Below are positions 24,325 to 33,148 of a stretch of 64,000 nt of DNA, in pieces. Made by a program: the position numbers and the translations under genes. The number at the start of each line of letters is the position of its first letter. Within the stretch, counting starts at the first letter, position 1. This DNA comes from Nocardioides sp. Soil805 (GTDB lineage: Bacteria; Actinomycetota; Actinomycetes; Propionibacteriales; Nocardioidaceae): assembly GCF_001429625.1 (NCBI RefSeq), contig NZ_LMSU01000003.1, positions 62,001-126,000 on the forward strand. Direction: 5' to 3'. The notes beneath the pieces are model-generated. The model searched no databases and was not told the origin of the DNA. It worked only from the letters and a program-made list of their open reading frames with translations.

Positions 24325-26751
24325 TCAGGCGGGGTGCGGTGCCGGCAGCACCGGTTCGTCGGCCCGTGCCAGCCGCATCTCCAGGTCGAGCACCGCCCGG
24401 GTCGTGCTCACCAGGCTGTCGGGGTTGAGGCTCATCGAGTCGATGCCGAGCTCGACGAGGAACTGCGCCATGTCCGGGTAGTCGGACGGCGCCTGGCCGC
24501 ACAGGCCCGAGTGGATGCCGTTGCGCCGGCACCCCTCGACCGCCAGCTCGATCATCCGCTTCACCCCGGGGTCGCGCTCGTCGTAGTCGAAGGCCACGAG
24601 GTCGCTGTCGCGGTCCACGCCGAGGGTCAGCTGGGTGAGGTCGTTGGAGCCGATGGAGAGTCCGTCGAAGCGCCGCGCGAACTCGTCGACCAGGATGACG
24701 TTGTTGGGGATCTCGCACATCGCATAGATCTCCAGCCCGTTGGTGCCGCGCCCGAGCCCGTGCTCGGCCATGGTCGCGAGCACCAGGTCGGCCTCGGCGA
24801 GGCGGCGTACGAACGGGATCATCAGGACCACGTTGGTCAGCCCCATGTCGTCGCGGACCCGCTTCATCGCCCGGCACTCCAGCGCGAACCCCTCGGCGTA
24901 CGCCGGGTGCGCGTAGCGCGAGGCGCCCCGGAAGCCGATCATCGGGTTGTCCTCGACCGGCTCGAAGGACGCGCCGCCGAGCAGGGTGGCGTACTCGTTG
25001 CTCTTGAAGTCCGACATGCGTACGACGACGGGCTTGGGGTGGAAGGCGGCGGCGATGGTGGCGATCCCCTCGGAGAGGCGCTCGACGACGTAGGCGCCGC
25101 CGTCCGCGTGGCCGGCCACGAGCCGTTCCACCGCGGCCCGCTCGGTCGCGTCGGTGACGAGCTCGGGGTGCAGCGCGGCCATGGGGTGCACCCGGACGGA
25201 CTCGGTGAAGACGAACTCCATCCGCGCCAGCCCGACACCGTCGTTGGGCAGGAACGAGGTCTTGAAGGCCAGGCCGGGATTGCCGAGGTTGACCATGATG
25301 CGGGTGCGCGGGCGCAGCAGGGCGCCGACGTCGATCTCCTCGACGCGGTACGCCGCCTCGTCGCGGTAGACGCGTCCGGCGTCGCCCTCGGCGCACGAGA
25401 CCGTGACCATCGTCCCGTCCGGGATGGCCGTGGAGCCGTCCCCGGTCCCCACCACCGCGGGCACGCCCTGCTCGCGCGCGATGATGGCAGCGTGGCAGGT
25501 CCGCCCGCCGCGGTCGGTGACGACGGCGGCCGCGGTCTTCATCACCGGCTCCCAGTCCGGCGTGGTGGTCTCCGAGACGAGCACCTCCCCGGGGCGGAAG
25601 TCCGCGAGCTGCTCGGCGCTGCGGATGACCCGCGCGCGCCCGGTCGCGATCCGGGCGCCCACCGAGCGGCCCGTGCTGAGCAGCGGGCCGTGCGACTCGA
25701 CGACGAAGCGCTCCATCACGGTCGTGGAGGCGGCGGCGGTGACGGTCTCGGGTCGGGCCTGCACGATGTAGATCAACCCGTCGAGGCCGTCCTTGGCCCA
25801 CTCGATGTCCATCGGCCGCCCGTAGTGCCGCTCGATGGCGAGCGCCGTCCCGGTGAGCGCGAGCACCTCGGTGTCGGTCAGGGAGAAGCGCGCCCGGTCG
25901 GCGTCGGGGGTGTCCTCGTCGCGGGTCGTGGAGCCGGCGCCCCGGTCGTCCAGCACCATCCGGATCGCCTTGCCGCCCAGGCGGCGTCGCAGCACGGTGC
26001 GGTGCCCGGTCTCGAAGGTCGGCTTGTGGACGTAGAACTCGTCGGGGTCGACCGCGCCCTTGACCACGTTCTCGCCGAGCCCGTAGGAGGAGGTGAGGAA
26101 GACGACGTCGCGGAAGCCGGACTCGGTGTCCAGGGTGAACAGGACCCCGGCGGCGGCGCGGTCCGAGCGCACCATCTTCATCACGCCCACGGACAGCCCC
26201 ACCTGGAGCTGGTCGTAGCCGTGGCGGTGCCGGTAGTGGACGCCGCGGTCGGTGAAGACGCTGGCGAAGCACTGCCGCACGGCCTCGAGGAGGTCGGCCT
26301 CCCCGGAGACGTTGAGGAAGCTGTCGTGCTGTCCCGCGAAGCTGGCGTCGGGCAGGTCCTCGGCCGTGGCGCTGCTGCGGACCGCGACGCTGACGCCCGC
26401 GCCGTACTCCTCCTCCAGCCGGCGGTAGCCGGCCAGCACCTCCGCGGCCAGGTCGTCCGGGAGCCCCGCCCCGTGGACGATCCCGCGTGCTCGCGCGGCA
26501 CGGGTGGCCAGGTCGGCGACGTCGTCGTGGTGCAGGCCCTCGAAGGCCTCCCGGAGGGCGGGCCACGCACCGGCCGCGTCGAGCACGTGCCGGTAGCCCG
26601 CGGCGGTGACGGCGAACCCGTCGGGCACCCGCACCCCCTGGTCGGCGAGCTGTCGGTACATCTCCCCGATGGAAGCGTTCTTGCCACCGACGAGGGGGAC
26701 GTCGTCGTTGTCGATCTCGTCGAAGCGGCGGACGTAGCGGTGTGCAGGCAT
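24325..26751 (-). CDS. ppsA: Phosphoenolpyruvate synthase
   Basis: The 808-residue protein has the three PEP-utilising parts in order: ATP-grasp N-domain (L-V-G-G-K-N-A-S-I-G-E near residue 20; V-R-S-S-A-T-A-E-D-L at about 125), phosphohistidine domain (G-G-R-T-C-H-A-A-I-I-A-R-E, His at about 420), and C-terminal TIM barrel (P-F-V-R-R, S-I-G-S-N-D-L-T-Q-L-T-L-G-V-D-R-D, G-L-C-G-Q-A-P-S-D). The T-C-H motif and the length fit PpsA (pyruvate + ATP to PEP) better than pyruvate phosphate dikinase. It shares a 137-bp divergent promoter region with the DosS-like kinase, with a perfect DosR-like box 67 bp upstream. Confidence 0.9.
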   Translation of the reverse strand: MPAHRYVRRFDEIDNDDVPLVGGKNASIGEMYRQLADQGVRVPDGFAVTAAGYRHVLDAAGAWPALREAFEGLHHDDVADLATRAARARGIVHGAGLPDDLAAEVLAGYRRLEEEYGAGVSVAVRSSATAEDLPDASFAGQHDSFLNVSGEADLLEAVRQCFASVFTDRGVHYRHRHGYDQLQVGLSVGVMKMVRSDRAAAGVLFTLDTESGFRDVVFLTSSYGLGENVVKGAVDPDEFYVHKPTFETGHRTVLRRRLGGKAIRMVLDDRGAGSTTRDEDTPDADRARFSLTDTEVLALTGTALAIERHYGRPMDIEWAKDGLDGLIYIVQARPETVTAAASTTVMERFVVESHGPLLSTGRSVGARIATGRARVIRSAEQLADFRPGEVLVSETTTPDWEPVMKTAAAVVTDRGGRTCHAAIIAREQGVPAVVGTGDGSTAIPDGTMVTVSCAEGDAGRVYRDEAAYRVEEIDVGALLRPRTRIMVNLGNPGLAFKTSFLPNDGVGLARMEFVFTESVRVHPMAALHPELVTDATERAAVERLVAGHADGGAYVVERLSEGIATIAAAFHPKPVVVRMSDFKSNEYATLLGGASFEPVEDNPMIGFRGASRYAHPAYAEGFALECRAMKRVRDDMGLTNVVLMIPFVRRLAEADLVLATMAEHGLGRGTNGLEIYAMCEIPNNVILVDEFARRFDGLSIGSNDLTQLTLGVDRDSDLVAFDYDERDPGVKRMIELAVEGCRRNGIHSGLCGQAPSDYPDMAQFLVELGIDSMSLNPDSLVSTTRAVLDLEMRLARADEPVLPAPHPA

Positions 26752-26818
26752 GTCTCAGGTCTAGACGGGGTCAGGGGCCCGGCACAGGGGCGAAGTGCCC
26801 CACCTGCGGCGTGAGTGA

Positions 26819-26832
26819 GGGACCTTCGTCCC
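26819..26832. promoter_or_regulatory. DosR-like box (divergent ppsA / sensor kinase)
   Basis: GGGACCTTCGTCCC is nearly identical to the mycobacterial core. It is 67 bp upstream of the ppsA start and 56 bp upstream of the kinase ATG. Control of the kinase gene would make an autoregulatory loop. Confidence 0.65.
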
Positions 26833-26888
26833 GCCCAGCAGGATGCCACGTGCGAGGGAAGCGGGATCCGGCGCTCAGGGCTACCCTC

Positions 26889-28622
26889 ATGGGTGGGTTG
26901 AGGGGGTGCCTGTTGGCGGAGGTCAGGGGAAGCAAGGAAGGACCGCAGCTGGAGCTCGACCAGCTGTTGTCCCAGCTCGTCGCGCGCACCCATGACGTGA
27001 TGGCCGCCCAGGACCGGATGCGCGGGCTGCTGCGGGCCAACCGGGCGGTGATCGGCGAGCTCTCCCTGGCAGCAGTCCTCGAGCGGATCGTCCGGGCCGC
27101 CTGCGAGCTGGTGAGTGCGCCGTACGGCGCGATCGGGGTCATCAGTCCCGGTGGCCGCGGCCTGGAGCAGTTCATCCAGGTCGGCATCGGCGCCGAGGAG
27201 GCCGAGCGCATCGGCCACCTGCCCGAGGGCAAGGGACTGCTGGGAGCCCTCATCGACGACCCGCACCCGATCCGGCTGCGTGACCTCACCGAGGACGTCC
27301 GGTCGGTGGGCTTCCCCGAGTCGCACCCTCCGCTGCGCGGCTTCCTCGGGGTGCCCATCCGGGTGCGTGACGAGATCTTCGGCAATCTCTACCTCGCGTC
27401 CCTGACCGAGGGTGACTTCAGCGCCGAGGACGAGGAGCTGGTCTCCGCGCTGGCGGCGACGGCGGGCGTGGCCATCGAGAACGCCCGGCTGTACGAGGAG
27501 GCGAAGAGCCGCCAGGAGTGGCTCGCGGCCTCGGCCGACATGACGCGCCGGGTGCTGACCGACCCCGAGGAAGAGGCGCTGCGGATGGTTGCGCAGCAGG
27601 TGGCCGAGCTCGCGGTCGCCGACCTGGTCACCGTGATCCTCCCGGTGAACGACGAGCAGGACCTGCGCGTGGCCGTGGCCGTCGGGTCCGAGGCCCAGGA
27701 CGTCACGGGCTTCACCTACCCGTTGGCCGGCTCGCTCAGCGAGGGGGTGCTGCGGAGCGGCAGGACGCAGGTCTTCGAGGACGTGGCGATGCGGCAACCG
27801 CCGTCGCCGGCGCTGGTGGTGTCCCAGCTGGTCGCGCTGGGCCCGGCGATGATCGTCCCGCTGGCCGGTGCCACGGCCATCCGTGGCGTGCTCGTGGTGG
27901 GTCGTCGACCGGGGCGGCGAACCTTCGGGCCCGCGGAGGTGGACATGGCGACGAGCTTCGCCTCCCACGCGTCGGTGGCCCTGGAGCTGGCCGACGGCCG
28001 CCGCGAGGCCCAGCGGATGGCCCTCTTCGAGGACCGGGCCCGGATCGCCCGGGACCTGCACGACCACGTGATCCAGCAGCTCTTCGCGGCGGGGATCACC
28101 CTGCAGGGCGCCGTGTCCGGCATGGGCGAGGGCCCTCGCGGCCAGATGGTCGAGCAGGTGATCGACAGCATCGACGACGCGATTCGCAAGATCCGGACCT
28201 CGATCTTCCAGCTCCGTCCGCACGCCATGCTGGGAGGGGGCCTCAGGACGGCGGTGCTCGCGGTGGTGTCGGAGGCCAGCGCCTCCCTCGGCTGGGACCC
28301 GCACCTGCACTTCGCCGGGCCCGTGGACTCGGTGAGCGACGAGGCGCTCGCCGACGACGTGGCCGCCGTGGTGCGCGAGTCCCTCAGCAACGTGGCGCGC
28401 CACGCCCACGCCCGGCAGGCCCGGGTCTCCGTCACGCTCGACGGGGCGGTGCTCGAGGTCCTCGTCGAGGACGACGGCGTGGGGGTCGGCGACGGGGACC
28501 GGCGCAGCGGCCTCGACAACCTGCGACAACGTGCGGAGAGTCGCGCCGGAACCTTCACGGTCGAGCCCGGCCACGGGGGCCGTGGCACCCGTCTGTCGTG
28601 GCGGACACCTGTCCCCGGCTGA
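26889..28622 (+). CDS. DosS/DevS-like two-GAF sensor histidine kinase
   Basis: The 577-residue protein is collinear with mycobacterial DosS/DevS: a short N-segment (L-D-Q-L-L-S-Q-L-V-A-R-T), GAF-A (about 45-190), GAF-B (about 210-360), a HisKA_3 dimerisation helix with the phospho-acceptor His at about 391 in R-D-L-H-D-H-V-I-Q-Q-L, and a HATPase domain ending in G-L-D-N-L-R-Q-R-A-E. GAF-A retains F-P-E-S-H-P-P-L-R-G-F-L-G-V-P with a His at about 146, equivalent by position to the haem-ligand His of DosS (family knowledge). It probably senses O2/NO/CO or redox state. No response regulator is adjacent. The start is uncertain: ATG 26889 is listed, while TTG 26913 has a better ribosome site. Confidence 0.88.
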   Translation: MGGLRGCLLAEVRGSKEGPQLELDQLLSQLVARTHDVMAAQDRMRGLLRANRAVIGELSLAAVLERIVRAACELVSAPYGAIGVISPGGRGLEQFIQVGIGAEEAERIGHLPEGKGLLGALIDDPHPIRLRDLTEDVRSVGFPESHPPLRGFLGVPIRVRDEIFGNLYLASLTEGDFSAEDEELVSALAATAGVAIENARLYEEAKSRQEWLAASADMTRRVLTDPEEEALRMVAQQVAELAVADLVTVILPVNDEQDLRVAVAVGSEAQDVTGFTYPLAGSLSEGVLRSGRTQVFEDVAMRQPPSPALVVSQLVALGPAMIVPLAGATAIRGVLVVGRRPGRRTFGPAEVDMATSFASHASVALELADGRREAQRMALFEDRARIARDLHDHVIQQLFAAGITLQGAVSGMGEGPRGQMVEQVIDSIDDAIRKIRTSIFQLRPHAMLGGGLRTAVLAVVSEASASLGWDPHLHFAGPVDSVSDEALADDVAAVVRESLSNVARHAHARQARVSVTLDGAVLEVLVEDDGVGVGDGDRRSGLDNLRQRAESRAGTFTVEPGHGGRGTRLSWRTPVPG

Positions 28623-28647
28623 GGGTGCCGCCCGCCGGAAGGGCGAT

Positions 28648-28661
28648 GGGACCAAAGTCCC
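28648..28661. promoter_or_regulatory. DosR-like box, first of a tandem pair
   Basis: GGGACCAAAGTCCC has AA at the centre and is one of the best matches in the window. It starts 26 bp after the kinase stop and no coding gene follows on the plus strand. Confidence 0.6.
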
Positions 28662-28669
28662 ACGGTCAC

Positions 28670-28683
28670 GGGACCACCGACCC
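28670..28683. promoter_or_regulatory. DosR-like box, second of a tandem pair
   Basis: GGGACCACCGACCC has perfect outer arms but AC in place of the central WW. It starts 22 bp after the first box, two helical turns, so the two sites face the same side of the DNA. Confidence 0.5.
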
Positions 28684-28699
28684 TGAGATCCGTCCCGCC

Positions 28700-28870
28700 G
28701 TCGGGACATCCTCGTGGTGAGGGAGATCCCGTCCGGCTGGTCCAGCGGACAGAACAGATCCTCCTCGGCCATCACCATCGGCCCCACATGCCCGTGCTGC
28801 CCCAGGGGGGTCGCCGCACGGTCCCGGCCCCCCAGCTCACGCAGCGGGGGGCCGGGTGTGTGTCGGGGCC
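28700..28870 (+). ncRNA. Candidate box-controlled small RNA
   Basis: The 291-bp gap between the kinase and the XRE gene has no convincing gene, yet it opens with two tandem DosR-like boxes and ends with a very strong hairpin followed by a pyrimidine-rich tract. This is the layout of a short regulated transcript of roughly 130-170 nt. Both ends are estimates: the 5' end assumes a start some tens of bases after the second box. Mycobacteria have DosR-induced sRNAs; no sequence kinship is claimed. The hairpin may instead only end the flanking genes. Confidence 0.35.
28823..28856 (+). terminator. Strong intrinsic-type terminator
   Basis: CCCGGCCCCCC at 28823-28833 pairs with GGGGGGCCGGG at 28846-28856 (11 bp), and GCT/AGC extends the stem inside. 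The next 45 bases on the plus strand are pyrimidine-rich (tctgttcgttccttcttcct at 28871-28890). It can also stop transcription from the XRE gene on the minus strand. Confidence 0.65.
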
Positions 28871-28887
28871 TCTGTTCGTTCCTTCTT

Positions 28888-28915
28888 CCTGTGCTGCGTC
28901 CTCCTGTGCTGCGTC
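28888..28915 (+). repeat. 13-bp direct repeat
   Basis: CCTGTGCTGCGTC occurs at 28888-28900 and again at 28903-28915, a 15-bp period. It touches the last codon of the XRE gene. Its meaning is unknown. Confidence 0.5.
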
Positions 28916-29786
28916 AGCGGGAAGGAGAGGGCGCCGGGGCCGTCCACGAGGCGAGGAGGGCCAGCGCCTCCTCAGTCCGTGAGGCCGGTTCGGCGGCGTA
29001 GATGGTGAGGCTGAGGCCGGGCTCCGAGAGCATCTCGACGTTCTCGTAGGCGAGCTCGAGGTCACCCACCGCCGTGTGATGGAACGTCTTGCTCCCAGCC
29101 GCGTGGACACGGACGTCGTGGTTGCTCCAGCGGCGGCGGAAGTCGTCGCTACGGGTCGCGAGCTCCCCGACCAGGTCGTGCATCTGCGGGTCGCGGGGGT
29201 CGCGCCCGGCCTCGGTCCGCAGGATGGCCACGCAGGTGTCGGCCGCGACGTCCCAGTGCGGGTAGAACCGGTGCGAGTCCTCGTCGAGGAACGTGTAGCG
29301 GGCGAAGTTGGGCACCGGGCCAGGGGAGCGCTCGTACATCGAGGCGTGCATGGCGTGCCCCAGCCGGTTGGTCGCGAGCAGGTCCATGCGGCCGTTGCGC
29401 ACGATCGCCGGGCCTCCGGTGATGGTGTCCAGCACCCAGGACAGGGTCGGGCCCGGGGTCCAGCTGCGCCGGGACCGACGGCGCGGGCGGAGCATCTCGC
29501 TGGTGCCGTCCGCAGCCTGCGCGAGGTGGAACAGGTGTGCCCGTTCGGCGTCGTCGAGCCGCAGCGCCCGGGCGATCGCGTCGAGCACCGAGGCGCTCGC
29601 CCCCGTCAGGGAGCCGCGCTCGAGCTTGGCGTAGTACTCGACGCTCACCCCGGCGAGGGCTGCGACCTCGCCGCGCCGCAGCCCGGGCACGCGTCGTGCT
29701 CCCACGTCGGGGAGGCCGACGTCGGCCGGGGTCAGCTTGGCGCGGCGCGTCGAGAGGAACTCGCGCACCTCGTTCCGTTGGTCCAC
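28914..29786 (-). CDS. XRE-family regulator with MmyB-like ligand domain
   Basis: The 290-residue protein has an N-terminal helix-turn-helix (about 10-80: F-L-S-T-R-R-A-K-L-T, V-P-G-L-R-R-G-E-V-A-A-L-A-G-V-S, Y-Y-A-K-L-E-R-G) and a PAS-like MmyB C-domain (about 110-275; W-V-L-D-T-I-T-G-G-P-A, N-F-A-R-Y-T-F-L-D). This class often represses a divergent transporter or oxidoreductase; here the divergent partner is the MFS exporter 104 bp away. GTG 29786 is chosen as start since the HTH begins directly after it. Confidence 0.85.
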   Translation of the reverse strand: MDQRNEVREFLSTRRAKLTPADVGLPDVGARRVPGLRRGEVAALAGVSVEYYAKLERGSLTGASASVLDAIARALRLDDAERAHLFHLAQAADGTSEMLRPRRRSRRSWTPGPTLSWVLDTITGGPAIVRNGRMDLLATNRLGHAMHASMYERSPGPVPNFARYTFLDEDSHRFYPHWDVAADTCVAILRTEAGRDPRDPQMHDLVGELATRSDDFRRRWSNHDVRVHAAGSKTFHHTAVGDLELAYENVEMLSEPGLSLTIYAAEPASRTEEALALLASWTAPAPSPSR

Positions 29787-29890
29787 GCCGACCACGGTAC
29801 GGCGGCCCACGCCGGGCTGGGATGCCCTGCCAGTACACGTCACGACGGTGACTTCCACACCCCGGACCGACCAGGTGTGCTGGATCCGTG

Positions 29891-31162
29891 ATGACCACCG
29901 CCGACCAGCACGACGCCACCACGACACGACGGATCCGGCTGAGCCGGGTCGTCCTCGCCAACGTGGTGCTGCTGACGATGATCGCGCCGCTCGCGACGGA
30001 CATGTACGTCCCGGCGTTCCCGCGCGTGGGGAGCGACCTCCATGCCACCGCGACCCAGGTCCAGCTGACCCTCACCACGTTCTTCGTCGGCATGGCGCTG
30101 GGCCAGCTCGTCGGCGGGCCGGTCTCCGACCAGCGCGGCCGCCGGCGACCGCTGCTGGGCTCGATCGTGCTGATGGTCCTGGCATCGGCGGTGTGCGCGC
30201 TCAGCCCGACGATCGGCGTCATGATGGTGGCCCGTCTCGTCCAGGGCCTGGCCGGCGGCTGGGCGATGGTCATCGCTCGGTCCGTGGTCGTCGACCTGAC
30301 CTCCGGTCCGCGCCTGGTGCGCTCCCTCAACCTGGTGCAGGGCGTCGCGGGCGTGGCGCCGATCGTGGGCCCGCTCGTCGGTGCCCTCGTCCTGCAGCTG
30401 TCGCACTGGCGGGTGTCGTTCTGGCTGCTCGCCGGGTGGGCCGTCGCCATGCTGGTCGCCGTGGCGGTCTCCGTGCCGGAGTCGCTCCCCGACGAGCGTC
30501 GTCACGGCGGTGGGCTCGGGCAGCTGCGCCGCTCCGCCGGGGCGGTGCTCGTGCGCCCGGGCTTCGCCGGACACCTCGTGGTGATGGCCTGCTCCATGGG
30601 CGTCACCTTCGCGTACGTCGCCACCTCGGCCTTCGTGCTCCAGTCGATGAACGGGCTCTCCCCGGTGGCCTACTCGCTCGACTTCGCCGCCAACGCGGTC
30701 GGCCTCACGGTGGCCACCCTCGTCGCAGCGCGCCTCGCCGGCCGGGTGCCGACCCGCTCGGTCGTCGCGGTGGGGCTGCTGGCCACCGGTGCCGCCGGGA
30801 TCCTGCTGATCGCCGGCGCCGCATGGTTCGACATGCCGCTGGGGGTCGCGATCGCCGGCTTCTTCGTGCTGATGAGCGCCCAGGGGCTGGTGGGTCCCAA
30901 CGCCGGCGCGCTGGCCTCCGCCGCGGTGCCCGAGCACCCCGGCACGGGCTCGGCCGTCCTCGGCTTCTGCCAGTGGTGCACGGCCGGCCTGGTCGCGCCG
31001 ATCGCCGGGCTCGGCGGCGAGCAGACCGCCGTACCCATGGCGACCATCGTCCTGGTCCTCGTCGCCGTGTCCGTCGCTGCGCTGCGTCTCGCGGCCCGGG
31101 ACGTCGCGACCGCGCCCGTCCACCACGTCGCCGAGGAGGCCGCGCCGTGCGGCGCCGCCTGA
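29891..31162 (+). CDS. MFS drug exporter, Bcr/CflA type
   Basis: The 423-residue protein has 12 predicted membrane helices. It carries T-D-M-Y-V-P-A-F-P in helix 1 and the motif-A loop G-P-V-S-D-Q-R-G-R-R-R-P-L after helix 2, both typical of the Bcr/CflA branch that exports drugs or sulfonamide-like compounds by proton antiport. It is probably controlled by the divergent XRE regulator. The 3' end overlaps the start of the lipoprotein gene by 16 bp. Confidence 0.88.
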   Translation: MTTADQHDATTTRRIRLSRVVLANVVLLTMIAPLATDMYVPAFPRVGSDLHATATQVQLTLTTFFVGMALGQLVGGPVSDQRGRRRPLLGSIVLMVLASAVCALSPTIGVMMVARLVQGLAGGWAMVIARSVVVDLTSGPRLVRSLNLVQGVAGVAPIVGPLVGALVLQLSHWRVSFWLLAGWAVAMLVAVAVSVPESLPDERRHGGGLGQLRRSAGAVLVRPGFAGHLVVMACSMGVTFAYVATSAFVLQSMNGLSPVAYSLDFAANAVGLTVATLVAARLAGRVPTRSVVAVGLLATGAAGILLIAGAAWFDMPLGVAIAGFFVLMSAQGLVGPNAGALASAAVPEHPGTGSAVLGFCQWCTAGLVAPIAGLGGEQTAVPMATIVLVLVAVSVAALRLAARDVATAPVHHVAEEAAPCGAA

Positions 31163-31716
31163 CGTCCCTGGCCGCCGCCGCTGCCCTGCTCACCGCCTGC
31201 GCAGCCTCGGAGGGCGGGAGCGGCCGCAGCGGCAGGGGCTCCACTCCGAGCGCGTCCCCGTCGAAGCCATCGCGGACTTCTGCCACCGAAGCCCCGGCCC
31301 GCGTCGAGATCGTGGCCGGCGGGGTCGAGCTCACCGCCGTGCTCCGCGACACGGCCGCGACCCGGGACCTGCTGGCGCAGCTTCCGCTGACCGTCACGAT
31401 GCGCGACCACGGCGGCGTGGAGAGGACCGGTCCGTTGCCCGCCCGGCTCTCCACCGCAGACGCCCCCGCGGGGGCCGACCCGGACGTTGCCGACCTGGGC
31501 TACTACGCACCGGGCGGTGACCTGGTCCTCTACTACGGCGACCAGTCCTACTTCGACGGGATCGTGGTCCTCGGCCGGCTCGACGGGGACGTCGGGGCCC
31601 TCGCCGGGCTGACGGGCGACGTGGTCGTCGAGGTACGACGGCTCACCGCCGGAGGTCCAGGACGAGACGCTCGCGCGGGAGGTGGATCTCGACCCCGGGT
31701 GGGGCGTCGAGGATGA
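31147..31716 (+). CDS. Cyclophilin-like-fold lipoprotein
   Basis: The 189-residue protein has a lipoprotein signal (R-R-R-L then a hydrophobic stretch and the lipobox L-T-A-C at about 16-19), a Ser/Pro-rich linker, then a cyclophilin-like domain (L-P-L-T-V-T-M-R-D-H-G-G, then G-Y-Y-A-P-G-G-D-L-V-L-Y-Y-G-D-Q-S). It likely sits on the outer face of the membrane; activity is unknown. The GTG start overlaps the MFS gene. The last 23 residues are low-complexity and overlap the convergent HNH gene by 74 bp. Confidence 0.7.
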   Translation: MRRRLTSLAAAAALLTACAASEGGSGRSGRGSTPSASPSKPSRTSATEAPARVEIVAGGVELTAVLRDTAATRDLLAQLPLTVTMRDHGGVERTGPLPARLSTADAPAGADPDVADLGYYAPGGDLVLYYGDQSYFDGIVVLGRLDGDVGALAGLTGDVVVEVRRLTAGGPGRDARAGGGSRPRVGRRG

Positions 31717-33109
31717 GGTCGGCCTCGGCGTCGTCGAGGCGCCGGGTGCCGGTGTGGTCGACGAGGAAGCAGAGTCCGTGAGGGGTCTGCCAGAGATGTC
31801 GACCGGCGCCGGCGGTCGTGCAGCGGTAGCCGCCGTGGGTCTTCCAGCGGTGGTGGCGCCGGCGCAGGGGGCCGCTGTTGTGCGGTCCGGTCTGTCCCGG
31901 TGGCCCGTGGGGGTCGTAGGGGATGGAGTGGTCGAAGTCGACCCCGTCGCGCGTGGCGGTGCGTGGGCTGAAGGGGAACACGTCGCCGCCGGTCTGGGCC
32001 CAGACGTGGTCCTTGACGGGCTCTGGGTGCTCGTAGGCGTCGACACGGCGGCGCTCACGCAGGTCCATGACGGGCAGGACGGTGACGTCGGCGTGGCCGG
32101 GGAGGTCGGCGAGCTGGGTGATGTCCACCGGTCCCACGCCCTCGACGCGGGCGATCCCGGTCCGGGTGCGCAGGGCGGTGTCGGTGACGTGGACGAACAG
32201 CTGGCCCCGTCCTCGCAGCGACGCGAGCCGACGGGCCGACAGGTCGCAGAGGCGCCCGACCGTGTCGGCGAGGTGGTCGGGCGCCCAGGACGGTCGTCCC
32301 TCCGGCTCGGTCGCGTCGGCGTCGGGCTGGTCGGGGTCGGTGTGCTCGAGAAGGAGCTTCAGGAGGTCCACCGGGCGAGCCAGCCAGCCGATGGCCAGGG
32401 AGCGGAGCTCGTCGTGGTTGTGGTCGTGGCCGTGGGTGGCGGCGAGGATGTCGGCGACCCGCTCGACCATGGCGTCGACCCACGCGGCATCGCCTGCGGT
32501 GACACGGGCGATCAGGTGGCGGTAGCCGTGCTCGTCGGCGCGCGAGAGACGTACGTAGCGCTCGTGACGGATGCGTTCGCGCTCGGCGGCATGGGTCTCG
32601 GGGTCGGCAGCGATGACCTTGGCCTGGGCGATCGACAGGACCGTGGAGGGGGCGTGGCCGGCGATGGCCCTGGCGACGGCACGGTCGACCGTGCCGACGG
32701 TGTCGGCCAGCAGCGAACGTGACATCGACGCGACCTTGCGGGCCACCCACGGCTCGCAGCCACCCGCCAGGACGATCGCCCAGGTGCGGGGGAGACGGTG
32801 GACCAGGTCGAGGGTGTCGGCGATCAACGACCGTGCGGTCAGGGCGTGGGTCTCCTGGGCCATCGCGAGCTCGGCCAGCGCGTACTCCCGCATCTCGGGG
32901 GTGCCGTCCCCACCCGGCTGGATCATCGGGTCCCGCTCGTCGCACGGCTCGCCGTTGAGGACGGCCCACTGGGCGGCGACCAGCATCTCGTCGACCTCGG
33001 CCAGGCGCCGTGACCGACGACGCGCAGATGCTGCGTCGAGCAGCGCCCGTCCGTCCAGGTCCTCCCACCCCGGTGGGGCCGAGGTCCGAGTGGTCGAGGG
33101 GGCGGTCAT
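31643..33109 (-). CDS. DUF222 / HNH domain protein (13E12 repeat type)
   Basis: The 488-residue protein has a long helical DUF222 region (about 15-330) and a C-terminal HNH-like zinc-finger part (V-D-F-D-H-S-I-P-Y-D-P then G-P-L-R-R-R-H-H-R-W-K-T-H-G-G-Y). Such proteins are scattered in multiple copies through actinomycete genomes, like the REP13E12 family, and may be remnants of mobile or homing functions. The HNH core is weak (D-H, no clear N). It stands alone. Confidence 0.82.
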   Translation of the reverse strand: MTAPSTTRTSAPPGWEDLDGRALLDAASARRRSRRLAEVDEMLVAAQWAVLNGEPCDERDPMIQPGGDGTPEMREYALAELAMAQETHALTARSLIADTLDLVHRLPRTWAIVLAGGCEPWVARKVASMSRSLLADTVGTVDRAVARAIAGHAPSTVLSIAQAKVIAADPETHAAERERIRHERYVRLSRADEHGYRHLIARVTAGDAAWVDAMVERVADILAATHGHDHNHDELRSLAIGWLARPVDLLKLLLEHTDPDQPDADATEPEGRPSWAPDHLADTVGRLCDLSARRLASLRGRGQLFVHVTDTALRTRTGIARVEGVGPVDITQLADLPGHADVTVLPVMDLRERRRVDAYEHPEPVKDHVWAQTGGDVFPFSPRTATRDGVDFDHSIPYDPHGPPGQTGPHNSGPLRRRHHRWKTHGGYRCTTAGAGRHLWQTPHGLCFLVDHTGTRRLDDAEADLILDAPPGVEIHLPRERLVLDLRR

Positions 33110-33148
33110 GCCTCCATCGTCTCTCGAACACCTGTGCGAATCAAGCGT

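Noticed and set aside
26787..26801. GGGGCGAAGTGCCCC palindrome as another DosR-like box
   Set aside because: The positions next to the AA centre do not fit the other sites. It may be a separate element or chance.
28714..29001. Plus-strand frame of 95 codons after the tandem boxes
   Set aside because: Composition is not protein-like, it overlaps the end of the XRE gene, crosses the terminator stem and has no family resemblance, so an RNA product is more likely than a protein.
31643..33109. HNH protein as evidence for a mobile element
   Set aside because: No inverted repeats, integrase or target duplications are visible around it; DUF222/HNH genes are scattered widely in actinomycetes.
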